A stretch of 64,000 nt of DNA from JACDHG01 sp963815295 (GCA_963815295.1 CAWFFZ010000001.1:62001-126000); one strand, 5' to 3'. Shown: positions 32,600 through 42,034, counted from the stretch's first letter. The notes: a model not told the origin generated them from the sequence alone. Numbers and translations: made by a program.

Positions 32600-33694
32600 G
32601 TGAGCGAGTCCGACGGTGGGTCGGCTGCCGCCCCCACCCCGGAGTTCGACGTCTTCCTCACTGGCACCGTCTTCTTGGACATTGTGTTTACGGGGATGCT
32701 GAGTCCACCGAGCAGTGGACACGAGGTGTGGACGGACGGGATGGGATCCAGTCCTGGAGGCGTCGGCAACCTGGCAGTGGCGTGCGCGCGGTTGGGTCTG
32801 CGTACGTCGCTGGCCGCCGCGTTTGGAGGCGACGTCTACGGCGACTTCTGCTGGACCATGTTGGAGGAGACCGAGGGCATCGACTTGTCGTGCTCGCAGC
32901 GCTTCGAAGGTTGGCACTCCCCCGTCACCGTGTCGCTCGCCTTCGAAGAAGAGCGCGCCATGGTCACCCACGCACACCCAGCGCCAGCAGAGTTCGACGA
33001 GCTGATGGCCCACCCTCCCACCGCGAAAGTGGCGTACTTCGAGGCTGACGCGCCACGGCCACCGTGGCTGGACGGCGCCATCGCCAACGGTGCGCTCGTC
33101 TTCGCCGATGTGGGCTGGGACGCCACCGGTGCCTGGGATCTCGACCGGGTTCGCCAACGGCTGCATGGTGTCCACGCCTTCGTTCCGAACGCCGTGGAAG
33201 CGATGTCCTACACCCGCGCCGACTCTCCCGGCGCGGCGCTGGAGCACCTGCGCGACATGGTTCCGCTCGCGGTCGTCACCACGGGGGCCGGCGGCGCCTT
33301 CGCCGCCGACAGCACAACGGGCGAGACCGCGTGGTCGCCCGGCGTGCCTGTCGAAGTGCTCGATCCCACCGGCGCGGGTGACGTCTTCCTGGCCGCTCTC
33401 GTCGTCGGCACGTTGCGCGAGTGGCCACTACAGCAGCGACTGCGCTTCGCCAATCTGTGTGCCGCACTGTCTGTTCGAGACTTCGGTGGAGCGTTCGCCT
33501 CGCCCGGGTGGGGCGAAGTCGCGACCTGGTGGGCCGACGAGCGAGACAGCCCTCACCTCGGCAAGGACTACGCGTTCCTCGACGACGTCATACCCGCCGG
33601 CTCGTGGCGCGCCGTCTCTCGGGCCGCAGCCACGATCGGACTGCGACAGCTCCCACCTATTCCGCCCACCACCCCAACCAAGGAGACATTATGA
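32600..33694 (+). CDS. PfkB-family carbohydrate kinase
   Basis: A 364-residue sugar or nucleoside kinase of the ribokinase superfamily. GTG at 32600 with GGGGAGG eight bases upstream. The substrate-side motif is GGVGNLAVACARLGL, and the catalytic DPTGAGDVFLAALV carries the Asp base and anion hole. It would use ATP to phosphorylate an imported or released sugar or polyol. The stop codon overlaps the ATG of the binding-protein gene (ATGA), so it is first in a kinase-ABC operon. Substrate not assignable. Confidence 0.9.
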   Translation: MSESDGGSAAAPTPEFDVFLTGTVFLDIVFTGMLSPPSSGHEVWTDGMGSSPGGVGNLAVACARLGLRTSLAAAFGGDVYGDFCWTMLEETEGIDLSCSQRFEGWHSPVTVSLAFEEERAMVTHAHPAPAEFDELMAHPPTAKVAYFEADAPRPPWLDGAIANGALVFADVGWDATGAWDLDRVRQRLHGVHAFVPNAVEAMSYTRADSPGAALEHLRDMVPLAVVTTGAGGAFAADSTTGETAWSPGVPVEVLDPTGAGDVFLAALVVGTLREWPLQQRLRFANLCAALSVRDFGGAFASPGWGEVATWWADERDSPHLGKDYAFLDDVIPAGSWRAVSRAAATIGLRQLPPIPPTTPTKETL

Positions 33695-35043
33695 CGCGCA
33701 GATCCGGGCAGCGAGTGCTGGCTGCCTTGACCGTGGCGGTTATGCTGCCCGTCGTTGCATGCGCCCCCGGCGATGAGGGAGGTGGCAACGAGGAGAAGCC
33801 CGCGGCCGATGTCGAGACCGACATCGCCTCCGCTGGCGAGGTCACCCTCACGGTCTGGGACCAGGAGGTGCGAAGCGGTCAGGACAAACCCTTGAAGCAG
33901 CTCAATGCTGACTTCATGGCGAAGTACCCCAACGTCACGATCAAGCGTGTGTCGCGGTCCACCACCGACCTGCAGAAGCAGTTGCGTCTTGCCATCAGCG
34001 GAGACGACGCACCCGATGTCGTCCAGGCCAACAACGCTCGCGCCGACATGGGCGCCTTCGTCAAGGCCGGACTGCTGAAGTCTCTTGACGGCTATGCCGA
34101 CGTGTATGGCTGGGATGAGCGTTTCCCGGAAGGCGTGCGCTCCGTGGCGTCCTACTCCGAAGACGGTGAGACCTTCGGTGAAGGCAACCTGTACGGCCTC
34201 CCTCTCACGGGCGAGATGGTCGGGCTCTGGTACAACCAGGCCAAGCTTGACGAGCTCAACCTCGAGCCACCGCAGACCCTCGAGGACTTCGAGGCGGCGC
34301 TGCAGACGGCCAAGGAGGCCGGTGAGATCCCGATCCAGTTCGGCAACCTCGACCAGTGGCCCGGTATTCATGAGTGGGGTTTTGTGCAGAACCAGTTCGC
34401 GCCCCGCGAGGACATCCGAGACCTCGGCTTCGGCCAGGAGGGCTCGTCGTGGACGAGCAACGAGAACGTCGCCGCGGCCGAGACGCTGACCGAGTGGGTC
34501 GACAAGGGCTACTTCACCGACGGGTTCAACGGCTTCGGCTATGACCCTTCGTGGCAGGACTTCGCCAAGGGGAAGGGTGTCTTCCTGATCTCGGGTACGT
34601 GGCTGCTGGCCGACCTCGAACCCGCCCTCGGCGACGACCTCGGCTTCATGCTGCCGCCAGTCGGCGAGTCGGGCGAGCTCAACGTGACCGGTTCGACCGG
34701 CCTGCCCTTCTCCATCACGGACGCCAGCCCCAACCCCGATGTCGCAGCCGCCTATCTCGACTTCATCACGTCACCAGACGCGATGAGCAAGATCTCCGAA
34801 GCGGGGAGCCTGCCCGTCGTCGACATCGAAGAGCAGCAGCCCGAAGGCACCCTGGCCGACTTGTTCGATGCCTGGGCGACGGCGAACGAGGAAGACGCGC
34901 TCACGCCGTACCTGGACTGGGCAACCCCTGATGCGACCGAGGTCGTTCCCGCCGAGGTGCAGGACCTGATGGGCGGACAGACATCGGTTGACGAGTTCCT
35001 GGGATCGCTCGAGGACGACTACACCTCGTTCACCGATGGGTAG
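33691..35043 (+). CDS. Sugar ABC transporter substrate-binding lipoprotein
   Basis: A 450-residue binding protein of the MalE/UgpB class. The ATG overlaps the kinase stop codon, with AAGGAG nearby. The signal peptide ends in a lipobox (MLPVVAC, Cys near residue 24), so it is membrane-anchored outside. EVTLTVWDQEV, then PNVTIKRVSRSTTDLQKQL and SGDDAPDVVQANNAR, are the usual domain-1 features, and GKGVFLISGTWLLADL follows. It captures an oligosaccharide or glycoside for the two permeases that follow. The ligand is unknown. Confidence 0.92.
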   Translation: MTRRSGQRVLAALTVAVMLPVVACAPGDEGGGNEEKPAADVETDIASAGEVTLTVWDQEVRSGQDKPLKQLNADFMAKYPNVTIKRVSRSTTDLQKQLRLAISGDDAPDVVQANNARADMGAFVKAGLLKSLDGYADVYGWDERFPEGVRSVASYSEDGETFGEGNLYGLPLTGEMVGLWYNQAKLDELNLEPPQTLEDFEAALQTAKEAGEIPIQFGNLDQWPGIHEWGFVQNQFAPREDIRDLGFGQEGSSWTSNENVAAAETLTEWVDKGYFTDGFNGFGYDPSWQDFAKGKGVFLISGTWLLADLEPALGDDLGFMLPPVGESGELNVTGSTGLPFSITDASPNPDVAAAYLDFITSPDAMSKISEAGSLPVVDIEEQQPEGTLADLFDAWATANEEDALTPYLDWATPDATEVVPAEVQDLMGGQTSVDEFLGSLEDDYTSFTDG

Positions 35044-35061
35044 CGGGGCGCTGGCGCACGC

Positions 35062-36027
35062 ATGAGCACAGTTGGTGGCGACGTAGTGGCCGAGCCCGCT
35101 CCGAAGCGGGCTCGGCAAGCGCCACCTCGCCAGCCGTCGGCACGCCGCGGCGGTGGGGCGCCAGGCGAACCGCGGCGGGTCGGGTACCTCTACATCGCAC
35201 CTGCCCTGGTCGTGTTCACCTGCTTCCTCGCCGTCCCGCTGCTCCACGCGGTCTGGCTGTCCTTCTATGAGTGGGACGGACTGTCCGTCGGCACCTGGGT
35301 CGGACTCGGCAACTACTCGGATGTGCTCAGCGATCCGGAGCTACGGGCTCCGTTCGTCCATTCGTTGGTGCTGATCATCTTCTTCAGCGCCTTGCCCATT
35401 GTGTTCGGTATGACGCTCGCCGCGATCATGTCGCGAGCCCAGCTGCGAGGGACCGACGCCTTCCGCACCGTCATCTTCCTGCCGCAAGTAGTCGCCATGG
35501 TCGTGGTGGCGATCGCGTGGCGCGACATCTACGCGCCCGAGGGATCGATCAACGATGCGCTCTCCGCCATTGGCCTCGATTCGCTCACCCGGGCATGGCT
35601 CGGCGATCCGTCGTTCGCATTGATCGCCGTCGGACTGGTCGGCACCTGGGTCGGGACCGGACTGTGCATGGTGCTTTTCCTGGCTGGTCTCTCGAAGGTG
35701 CCGCGCGAGCTGTACGAGTCAGCCACCCTCGACGGGGCAGGGGCCGTTCGGCAGTTCTTCGCGGTGGGCCTCCCCGCTCTGCGCGGCGAGCTGGCGGTCG
35801 CGATGACCCTGACGATAGTCGCTGCGCTTCGCACCTTCGACCTGGTCTACGTGATGAGCGAGGGCGGACCAGGCCGGGCGACCCGGGTGCCGTCGTTCGA
35901 GGTCTACCGCTGGTCGATGGAGGCCGGCAAGGTCGGCTACGGCGTCACGATCGCCCTGCTGCTCACCGCTGTCATCCTGTTGCTGACCATCGTCATCAAC
36001 AAGGTCGCCGAAGGTGGCGACTCGTGA
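35062..36027 (+). CDS. Sugar ABC transporter permease (MalF/UgpA type)
   Basis: A 321-residue membrane subunit, CUT1 family. A polar, Arg/Pro-rich N-terminus of about 40 residues precedes six hydrophobic helices. The coupling loop is ELYESATLDGAGAVRQFFAVGLP. Its stop codon overlaps the GTG of the next permease gene. No dedicated ATPase gene follows, so a shared MsiK-like ATPase encoded elsewhere probably powers it, as is common for actinobacterial sugar importers. Confidence 0.93.
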   Translation: MSTVGGDVVAEPAPKRARQAPPRQPSARRGGGAPGEPRRVGYLYIAPALVVFTCFLAVPLLHAVWLSFYEWDGLSVGTWVGLGNYSDVLSDPELRAPFVHSLVLIIFFSALPIVFGMTLAAIMSRAQLRGTDAFRTVIFLPQVVAMVVVAIAWRDIYAPEGSINDALSAIGLDSLTRAWLGDPSFALIAVGLVGTWVGTGLCMVLFLAGLSKVPRELYESATLDGAGAVRQFFAVGLPALRGELAVAMTLTIVAALRTFDLVYVMSEGGPGRATRVPSFEVYRWSMEAGKVGYGVTIALLLTAVILLLTIVINKVAEGGDS

Positions 36028-36830
36028 CATCACGACTCGAACGTTCGGCGAGCTACCTGGTGCTCGGGCTCGCTGCCTTGCTGGCGTTGTATCCGATGGG
36101 GCTCATCCTGGCCACCGCGTTGAGCCCCGACCAAGTCGGCGCAGAGGGCGGCATCCACTTCGACAACTTCGGTTCCGCGTGGGAGCAAGGAAACTTCGCG
36201 ACGTACCTGAAGAACAGCGTGATCGTGTCCCTCGCCGTGGTGGCTCTCAGCGCTGTGCTTGCGTCGTTGGCGGGCTACGCCTTCGGGACCATGCGGTTCC
36301 GTGGTTCCTCGGTGCTGTTCTACCTCTTGCTTCTTGGCTTGATGGTGCCGAGCGAGGCCGTGGTCATCCCGCTCTACTACGACCTCAAGGAGCTCAACCT
36401 CACGAACACGTACACCTCGTTGATTTTTCCGCAGGTGGCGCAGTCACTGGCGTTCGGCACCTTCTGGATGCGGGCCTACTTCCGCAGCGCCCCTCGCGAG
36501 GTGGTCGACGCGGCTCGCGTCGACGGAGCCGGTCACGCGCGGATCTTCTGGTCAATCCTGCTCCCGATGGGTCGGCCCGCATTGATGACCATGGTCCTGC
36601 TCGTTTTCATGTGGACGTGGAACGAGTTCCTGCTCCCGCTGGTCATGATCACCGACGAGTCGCTGCGCACAGCGCCACTTGGCTTGTCGAACTTCAAGGG
36701 CCAGTACACCGAGGGCACAGCCCTCCTCGCGGCTGGGGCGGTACTTGTCGCGCTCCCGGTCGTCGTCGTCTTCCTGTTCACCCAGCGACACTTCATCCGC
36801 GGAATGGTCGAAGGGTCCGTCAAAGGCTAA
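36024..36830 (+). CDS. Sugar ABC transporter permease (MalG/UgpE type)
   Basis: A 268-residue partner permease. GTG at 36024 overlaps the previous stop codon (GTGA). Six helices; the coupling loop is EVVDAARVDGAGHARIFWSILLP, and the C-terminus ends FTQRHFIRGMVEGSVKG, typical of MalG-like subunits. Translational coupling with the preceding permease supports a heterodimer. It is followed after 31 bases by the secreted deacetylase gene, probably in the same operon. Confidence 0.93.
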   Translation: MTSRLERSASYLVLGLAALLALYPMGLILATALSPDQVGAEGGIHFDNFGSAWEQGNFATYLKNSVIVSLAVVALSAVLASLAGYAFGTMRFRGSSVLFYLLLLGLMVPSEAVVIPLYYDLKELNLTNTYTSLIFPQVAQSLAFGTFWMRAYFRSAPREVVDAARVDGAGHARIFWSILLPMGRPALMTMVLLVFMWTWNEFLLPLVMITDESLRTAPLGLSNFKGQYTEGTALLAAGAVLVALPVVVVFLFTQRHFIRGMVEGSVKG

Positions 36831-36861
36831 GCATCCGTCCCCACACTGAAAGGTGCACCCC

Positions 36862-39657
36862 ATGTCAGTGCCGAAACATTCCCAACGCGACACACGTAGG
36901 TTGCGTCCGAGGTCGAAGCCGGGCCGCGGAGACAGAGCCGTTCTGCTCGGTGCAGTCGTCGCCCTCGTGGGCAGCAGCGTCGGCCTCGCTGCTCCGGTAG
37001 CCGCCGGCATCGCGCCGGCAAAGCCGTCAGCGCCCAAGCATGAGCACACCAGCCCAGACCTCGACGTGCTGTTCGTCGGTGCGCATCCCGACGACGAGGC
37101 AGGACGGCTGTCGACGTACGGGCAGTGGAACGAGTACGACGGGCTCACGACAGGCGTCATCACGATCACCCGCGGCGAAGGTGGCGGCAACGCCGTCGGC
37201 CCTGAGGAGGGTCCGGCGCTGGGGCTGATCCGTGAGGCCGAGGAACGTCGTGCCGTCGCACGGGCAGGCATCACCGACGTCTACAACCTCGACCAGGTCG
37301 ACTTCTACTACACGGTGAGTGCACCGTTGACCGAGGATGTCTGGGGTCACGACGACACGCTCGATCGAGTTGTCAGGGTCGTACGTGAGACCCAGCCCGA
37401 GATCATCGTGACGATGGACCCGGCACCGTCACCGGGCAACCACGGAAACCATCAGTACGCAGGGCGGATGGCGTTCGAGGCCTACAACCTCGCTGGCGAC
37501 CCGGCTGCGTTCCCGGACCAGATCAACGACGAGGACCTCGACCCGTGGACACCGTCCAAGCTGTTGATGTCCAGCGCACGCGGTACGACGACCGGCAACG
37601 GCCCGGACTGCCCGACGAAGTTCACTCCGGTGCGCCCGACCCAGAACATCTATGGCGTCTGGAGTGGCCGGCAGTCGGCTGACCAAGGGACCACGTGGGC
37701 GCAGGTCGAGCGTGAGGCTCAGCGCGAGTACGCATCACAGGGTTGGGCCGTCTTCCCCGACGTGAGCACCGATCCCAACCAGCTCGGTTGTGACTTCTTC
37801 ACCCAGGTGGAGTCGCGGGTGCCCTTCGTACGCGGGGATCTGAGCGCGGCCGCAGCCCACCCGAACACAATCCTTCACGGCGCAGTGCTCCCTGCGCCAG
37901 GCGGCCTGCCCCTCGGGACTGGTCTCGATGTCAGCGCTGACCCGTTCGTGGTCACACCAGGATCCTCGACCACGCTGACGGTCGACGTGACAGCGCCGAG
38001 GTCGCGCCACCTGACCCACGCGAGTCTCAGCGTTGTTCTGCCTTCCGGCTGGACTGTCGAGGGCGACGGCACGTTGGGAACGGTGCGACGGGGTGACACG
38101 GTGAGCCGCGAGTTCACCGTCACGGCGCCAGCTGACGCTGACACCAACATGCGGGTGTTGGCATCGGTCGACCTCTCGTCGAGCGGCCGGCACGGCCACA
38201 ACGACACCGAGCTCGAGGTGGTGCCAACAGTGCGCGGGACATCCGAGCTGCTGCCTCAGGTGGCCGACTTCCAGCAGTACGCGGTGGCCAACGGTTACCC
38301 GCAGATGGAAGGCTTCGTCCTTCCCGTGCTCACCCTCGCGTCGGGCGGCCAGCGCGACGTCGAGGTCACGGTCACGAACTTCGGCACCTCCACCGAGGCT
38401 GGCAACGTGAGCCTTCAACTGCCGGCAGGGTTCGCAGCCGAGCCCGCCACGGCGTCATACGCGGGTCTCGCGGCCGGTGACTCGACCACCGTGGCCTTCG
38501 CGGTGACGAACACCGACGCCACGCTGGCGACCTCCGTGCAGGGCGGCGATTACCCCTACACGATCGAGACGACTAGCTCGTCGGGCTCCAGCACAACTAG
38601 CGCTGCGCTCGAGCTCGTCCCGACGACAGCCATCGAAGAGGCGGCTGCCGCGCCCACCATCGACGGCGTGGTCGGACCTGGCGAGTACGCCGGAGGGCCG
38701 CTGGACCTGAGCCGGCTGTGGGAGGGATCCCCGTGTGAGTCGGCAGCGGACTGCTCGGCAACCGGACATGTCACGAGGTCCGGCGACGATCTGTACGTCG
38801 CCGTCGAGATGACTGACGACACGCTCGGCACCGTGCTCGAGCCGTCGGACTGCAAGCGGCATTGGCGCACCGACTCGGTCGAGATCGCATTCGACCCGGC
38901 CGGCGACTCCGAGAACACGTCGACGACGTTCAAGGCGCTGGTGCTGCCGACGACCACGGCTGGCGAGCCTTGCTACGGGCGCGACGCCGACAATAAGCAG
39001 GGTTCAGGCGCTGAGACCGCCCCAGGTATGGAGATCGCAAGCACCGTCAGCGAGCCCTACACGGGATACGTGGTCGAGGCGAAGATCCCGGCGTCGGAGC
39101 TGCCGTCCACGGTCGACCCGCGGCATTTGGGCCTGAACGTGTTCGTGTACGACTCCGACACCCAAGACAAGACCGGGCAGACACGCATCGGTTGGTCGAC
39201 CTGGGGCGGGGTCCAAGGTGACCCGTATCGATGGGGCATCGCCACCGTGCCGGGCTGGACGCCTCCGGAGATTCCCACCGCGGAGCCCACGATCCCGTCC
39301 GTAGGTCTGTCGAGCCTCGACTCGCCACAGACGATCGCGCAGTCGGTTCGAAACGGAGTTGCTGTCGGAGGTGGGCCAGAGGCTGACCGGCGCTCGAGTG
39401 CGGAGGCCAAGCAGGCACGAGCCGCCGGGGCCGTCGTCAAGGTCGAGCTGGACGTGCGCGGTCCCGGTGAGGCTCACGTGTTCGTGGTCGACAGGGATGG
39501 CAACGTCCTTGGGTCGACGGTGCAGCAGGTCGCGGGCCACCGGCAGGCTCAGATCGACGTACCCGTTGACGAAACGGTTCCTTCGGGAGCACGCGTGCTG
39601 ATGGCGTATGCCGCCGACTCAGGTGGGTCGACTGCTTCGGCTGTCCGGATCCACTGA
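36862..39657 (+). CDS. Secreted PIG-L family de-N-acetylase with NEW3-like and CBM9-like domains
   Basis: A 931-residue exported protein. The Arg-rich n-region is followed by a hydrophobic core (about 27-48) ending near VAAGIAPA. The PIG-L/LmbE domain (about 66-340) has the zinc motif GAHPDDE (about 73-79) and GNHGNHQ (about 192-198). Beta-rich segments at about 350-450 and 470-580 resemble NEW3 carbohydrate-associated domains. A CBM9-like domain at about 590-800 starts APTIDGVVGPGEY. The C-terminal 130 residues are unassigned. PIG-L enzymes remove acetyl from GlcNAc linked to inositol, lipids, thiols or antibiotics. Placed after the sugar ABC genes, it likely trims the extracellular substrate before uptake (inference). 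Confidence 0.85.
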   Translation: MSVPKHSQRDTRRLRPRSKPGRGDRAVLLGAVVALVGSSVGLAAPVAAGIAPAKPSAPKHEHTSPDLDVLFVGAHPDDEAGRLSTYGQWNEYDGLTTGVITITRGEGGGNAVGPEEGPALGLIREAEERRAVARAGITDVYNLDQVDFYYTVSAPLTEDVWGHDDTLDRVVRVVRETQPEIIVTMDPAPSPGNHGNHQYAGRMAFEAYNLAGDPAAFPDQINDEDLDPWTPSKLLMSSARGTTTGNGPDCPTKFTPVRPTQNIYGVWSGRQSADQGTTWAQVEREAQREYASQGWAVFPDVSTDPNQLGCDFFTQVESRVPFVRGDLSAAAAHPNTILHGAVLPAPGGLPLGTGLDVSADPFVVTPGSSTTLTVDVTAPRSRHLTHASLSVVLPSGWTVEGDGTLGTVRRGDTVSREFTVTAPADADTNMRVLASVDLSSSGRHGHNDTELEVVPTVRGTSELLPQVADFQQYAVANGYPQMEGFVLPVLTLASGGQRDVEVTVTNFGTSTEAGNVSLQLPAGFAAEPATASYAGLAAGDSTTVAFAVTNTDATLATSVQGGDYPYTIETTSSSGSSTTSAALELVPTTAIEEAAAAPTIDGVVGPGEYAGGPLDLSRLWEGSPCESAADCSATGHVTRSGDDLYVAVEMTDDTLGTVLEPSDCKRHWRTDSVEIAFDPAGDSENTSTTFKALVLPTTTAGEPCYGRDADNKQGSGAETAPGMEIASTVSEPYTGYVVEAKIPASELPSTVDPRHLGLNVFVYDSDTQDKTGQTRIGWSTWGGVQGDPYRWGIATVPGWTPPEIPTAEPTIPSVGLSSLDSPQTIAQSVRNGVAVGGGPEADRRSSAEAKQARAAGAVVKVELDVRGPGEAHVFVVDRDGNVLGSTVQQVAGHRQAQIDVPVDETVPSGARVLMAYAADSGGSTASAVRIH

Positions 39658-39666
39658 CGCTCCGCT

Positions 39667-39705
39667 GGTCGAGCTTGTCGAGACCTGGTCTCGACAAGCT
39701 CGACC
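39667..39705. terminator. Perfect 19-bp inverted repeat between convergent genes
   Basis: GGTCGAGCTTGTCGAGACC (39667-39685) and its exact reverse complement (39687-39705) are separated by one base. The unit equals the copy at 29785. It lies nine bases after the deacetylase stop codon and 16 before the purL stop codon, so it probably terminates both. Confidence 0.75.
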
Positions 39706-39721
39706 TCCGGGGGCGCGTGGG

Positions 39722-42034
39722 TCAGGCGAAGGCCGCTGGCAGAGTCGCGCTCCAGGATTCACGCAGCTCTTCGAGTCGCACACTGAACTGACCGGTCACG
39801 TCGAGCGCAGCCTCGGCACCGCGGCCAGCGGTGATCCCGATCGCAACGCACGGGAAACCGTTCGCCTCGCATAGTTGCGTGAATCCCCCCTCTTCGCTGG
39901 CTGGCACGGCCACGATGGCGCGGCTGGCCGATTCCGAGAAAAGGGCGACGAACGCGTCGAGCTCGTCGGGCAGCGACACCTGGGCTCCCACGCCGTGCCG
40001 CAGACACGACTCGGCGAACGCCTGCGCGAGCCCGCCGTCCGACAGGTCGTGGGCTGCCGCGACCAGGCCATCTCGCGACGCGGTGACGAGGATGTCCGCG
40101 AGGGCACGCTCGGCCGCCAGGTCGAGCACAGGCGGGAGGCCACCGAGATGGTCATGGACCACATGCGCCCACTCCGACCCACTCAGCTCCTCATGCGTCG
40201 TACCAAGCAGGTAGATCCGCTGACCCTCTTCGGCAAAACCCATCGGCGTACGTCGTGCGACGTCAGCGATGACTCCGAGCACGCCCACTACCGGCGTCGG
40301 CAGGATCGCGGTGTCTCCCGTCTGGTTGTAGAAGCTGACGTTGCCACCGGTGACGGGTATCCCGAGGTCGCGGCACCCTTCAGCAAGACCGCGGGTTGCC
40401 TCGGCGAACTGCCACATCACGTCGGGATCCTCCGGTGACCCGAAGTTGAGGCAGTCGGTGATCGCCAGCGGCTTGGCACCTGATGCCGCCACGTTCCGGA
40501 AGGACTCGGCCAGGGCGAGCTGCGCACCGGCGCACGGGTCGAGCTTCGCGAACCGGCCATTGCAATCGGTCGAGAGCGCAACCCCGAGACCTGACTCCTC
40601 GTCGACGCGGACGATGCCGGCATCTTCGGGCTGGGCGAGCACGGTGTTGCCCTGGACGTAGCGGTCGTACTGGTCGGTGACCCACGACCTGTCACACAGG
40701 TTGGGCGAGGCGACGAGGCGTAGCAGGGTCGCGCGCAGCTCGTCACCAGTCGCGGGTCTGTCGAGCTTCTCGGCTACATCGGACTGCAGCGCGTCCTGCC
40801 ATTCGGGTCGCGAGAACGGTCGCTGGTAGACGGGTCCGTCGTGGGCAACGCTCCGCGGTGGTACGTCGACAATCGTCTGCCCGTGCCACTCGATGACCAG
40901 TCGCCCGGTGGCCGTTACCTCTCCGACGACGGTCGCGTCGACTTCCCACTTCTCGCAGATCTCGAGGAACCGCTTCACCTGCGCTGGCTCGACGACGGCC
41001 ATCATGCGTTCCTGCGACTCGCTCATCAAGATCTCTTCCGGAGCGAGCGACGCATCACGAAGCGGCACCCGGTCCAGCCAGACGTGCATGCCTCCATCAC
41101 CTGCGCTGGCGAGTTCCGACGTCGCACACGAGAGGCCAGCGCCACCGAGGTCCTGGATGCCGACGACGAGCCCTTCGGCAAACAGCTCGAGAGTGCACTC
41201 GATCAGCAGTTTCTCCATGAACGGGTCGCCGACCTGGACGCTGGGCCTCTTGCTCGGCGGCTTTTCGGATCCGTCTGCCGCCCCGGCGTCGCCGAACGTC
41301 TCCGACGCCAGCACGGAGACTCCACCGATGCCGTCGCCGCCGGTCTTGGCGCCGTAGAGGATGACCTGGTTGCCCTCCCCCGACGCTTTGGCCAGGTGGA
41401 TCTGCTCGTGGCGCATGACACCCACGCAGAGCGCGTTGACGAGCGGGTTGCCGACGTACGACTGGTCGAACACCACCTCGCCGCCGATGTTGGGGAGGCC
41501 GAGGCAGTTGCCGTAGCCACCGATGCCGGCCACGATGCCGGGCAGCACGCGCTGCGTGTCAGCCGCCTCGAGTGGTCCGAACCGCAACGGGTCCATCACC
41601 GCGATAGGGCGCGCACCCATCGACAAGATGTCTCGCACGATGCCTCCCACGCCGGTGGCGGCACCCTGGTAGGGCTCGACGTACGACGGGTGGTTGTGCG
41701 ACTCGACCTTGAACGTCACGGCATACCCGTGGCCGATGTCGACGACGCCAGCGTTCTCGCCGATACCCACCATCAGGGACGCGCGCATCTCGTCGGTGAC
41801 GAGCTCACCGAACTTGGCCAGGTGCACCTTGCTGGACTTGTAAGAGCAGTGCTCGCTCCACATCACGGAGTACATCGCCAGCTCGCTCGACGTCGGTCGG
41901 CGCCCGAGAATCTCGCCAAGCTGGGCATACTCGTCGGGTTTCAGGCCGAGTGCAGCCCACGGTTGCTGTACGTCGGGAGAGGTCGCCGCGTCGCCGACCG
42001 TGTCGGGCGTCGGTTGCTGGCGCTGGTCGGTCAC
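39722..42034 (-). CDS. purL: Phosphoribosylformylglycinamidine synthase subunit PurL
   Basis: Synthetase subunit of 770 residues converting FGAR to FGAM together with PurQ and PurS. GTG at 42034 gives the expected length; the frame continues upstream to 42157 without conserved sequence. Motifs: MWSEHCSYKSSK, FKVESHNHPSYVEPYQGAATG, YGAKTGGDGIGGVSVLASETF, DLGGAGLSCATSELAS and PVTGGNVSFYNQT. This is the small PurL form that needs separate PurQ and PurS, both present at 46.9-47.8 kb. They are separated from it by a lipoprotein gene, an ABC operon and a protease gene. Confidence 0.97.
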   Translation of the reverse strand: MTDQRQQPTPDTVGDAATSPDVQQPWAALGLKPDEYAQLGEILGRRPTSSELAMYSVMWSEHCSYKSSKVHLAKFGELVTDEMRASLMVGIGENAGVVDIGHGYAVTFKVESHNHPSYVEPYQGAATGVGGIVRDILSMGARPIAVMDPLRFGPLEAADTQRVLPGIVAGIGGYGNCLGLPNIGGEVVFDQSYVGNPLVNALCVGVMRHEQIHLAKASGEGNQVILYGAKTGGDGIGGVSVLASETFGDAGAADGSEKPPSKRPSVQVGDPFMEKLLIECTLELFAEGLVVGIQDLGGAGLSCATSELASAGDGGMHVWLDRVPLRDASLAPEEILMSESQERMMAVVEPAQVKRFLEICEKWEVDATVVGEVTATGRLVIEWHGQTIVDVPPRSVAHDGPVYQRPFSRPEWQDALQSDVAEKLDRPATGDELRATLLRLVASPNLCDRSWVTDQYDRYVQGNTVLAQPEDAGIVRVDEESGLGVALSTDCNGRFAKLDPCAGAQLALAESFRNVAASGAKPLAITDCLNFGSPEDPDVMWQFAEATRGLAEGCRDLGIPVTGGNVSFYNQTGDTAILPTPVVGVLGVIADVARRTPMGFAEEGQRIYLLGTTHEELSGSEWAHVVHDHLGGLPPVLDLAAERALADILVTASRDGLVAAAHDLSDGGLAQAFAESCLRHGVGAQVSLPDELDAFVALFSESASRAIVAVPASEEGGFTQLCEANGFPCVAIGITAGRGAEAALDVTGQFSVRLEELRESWSATLPAAFA

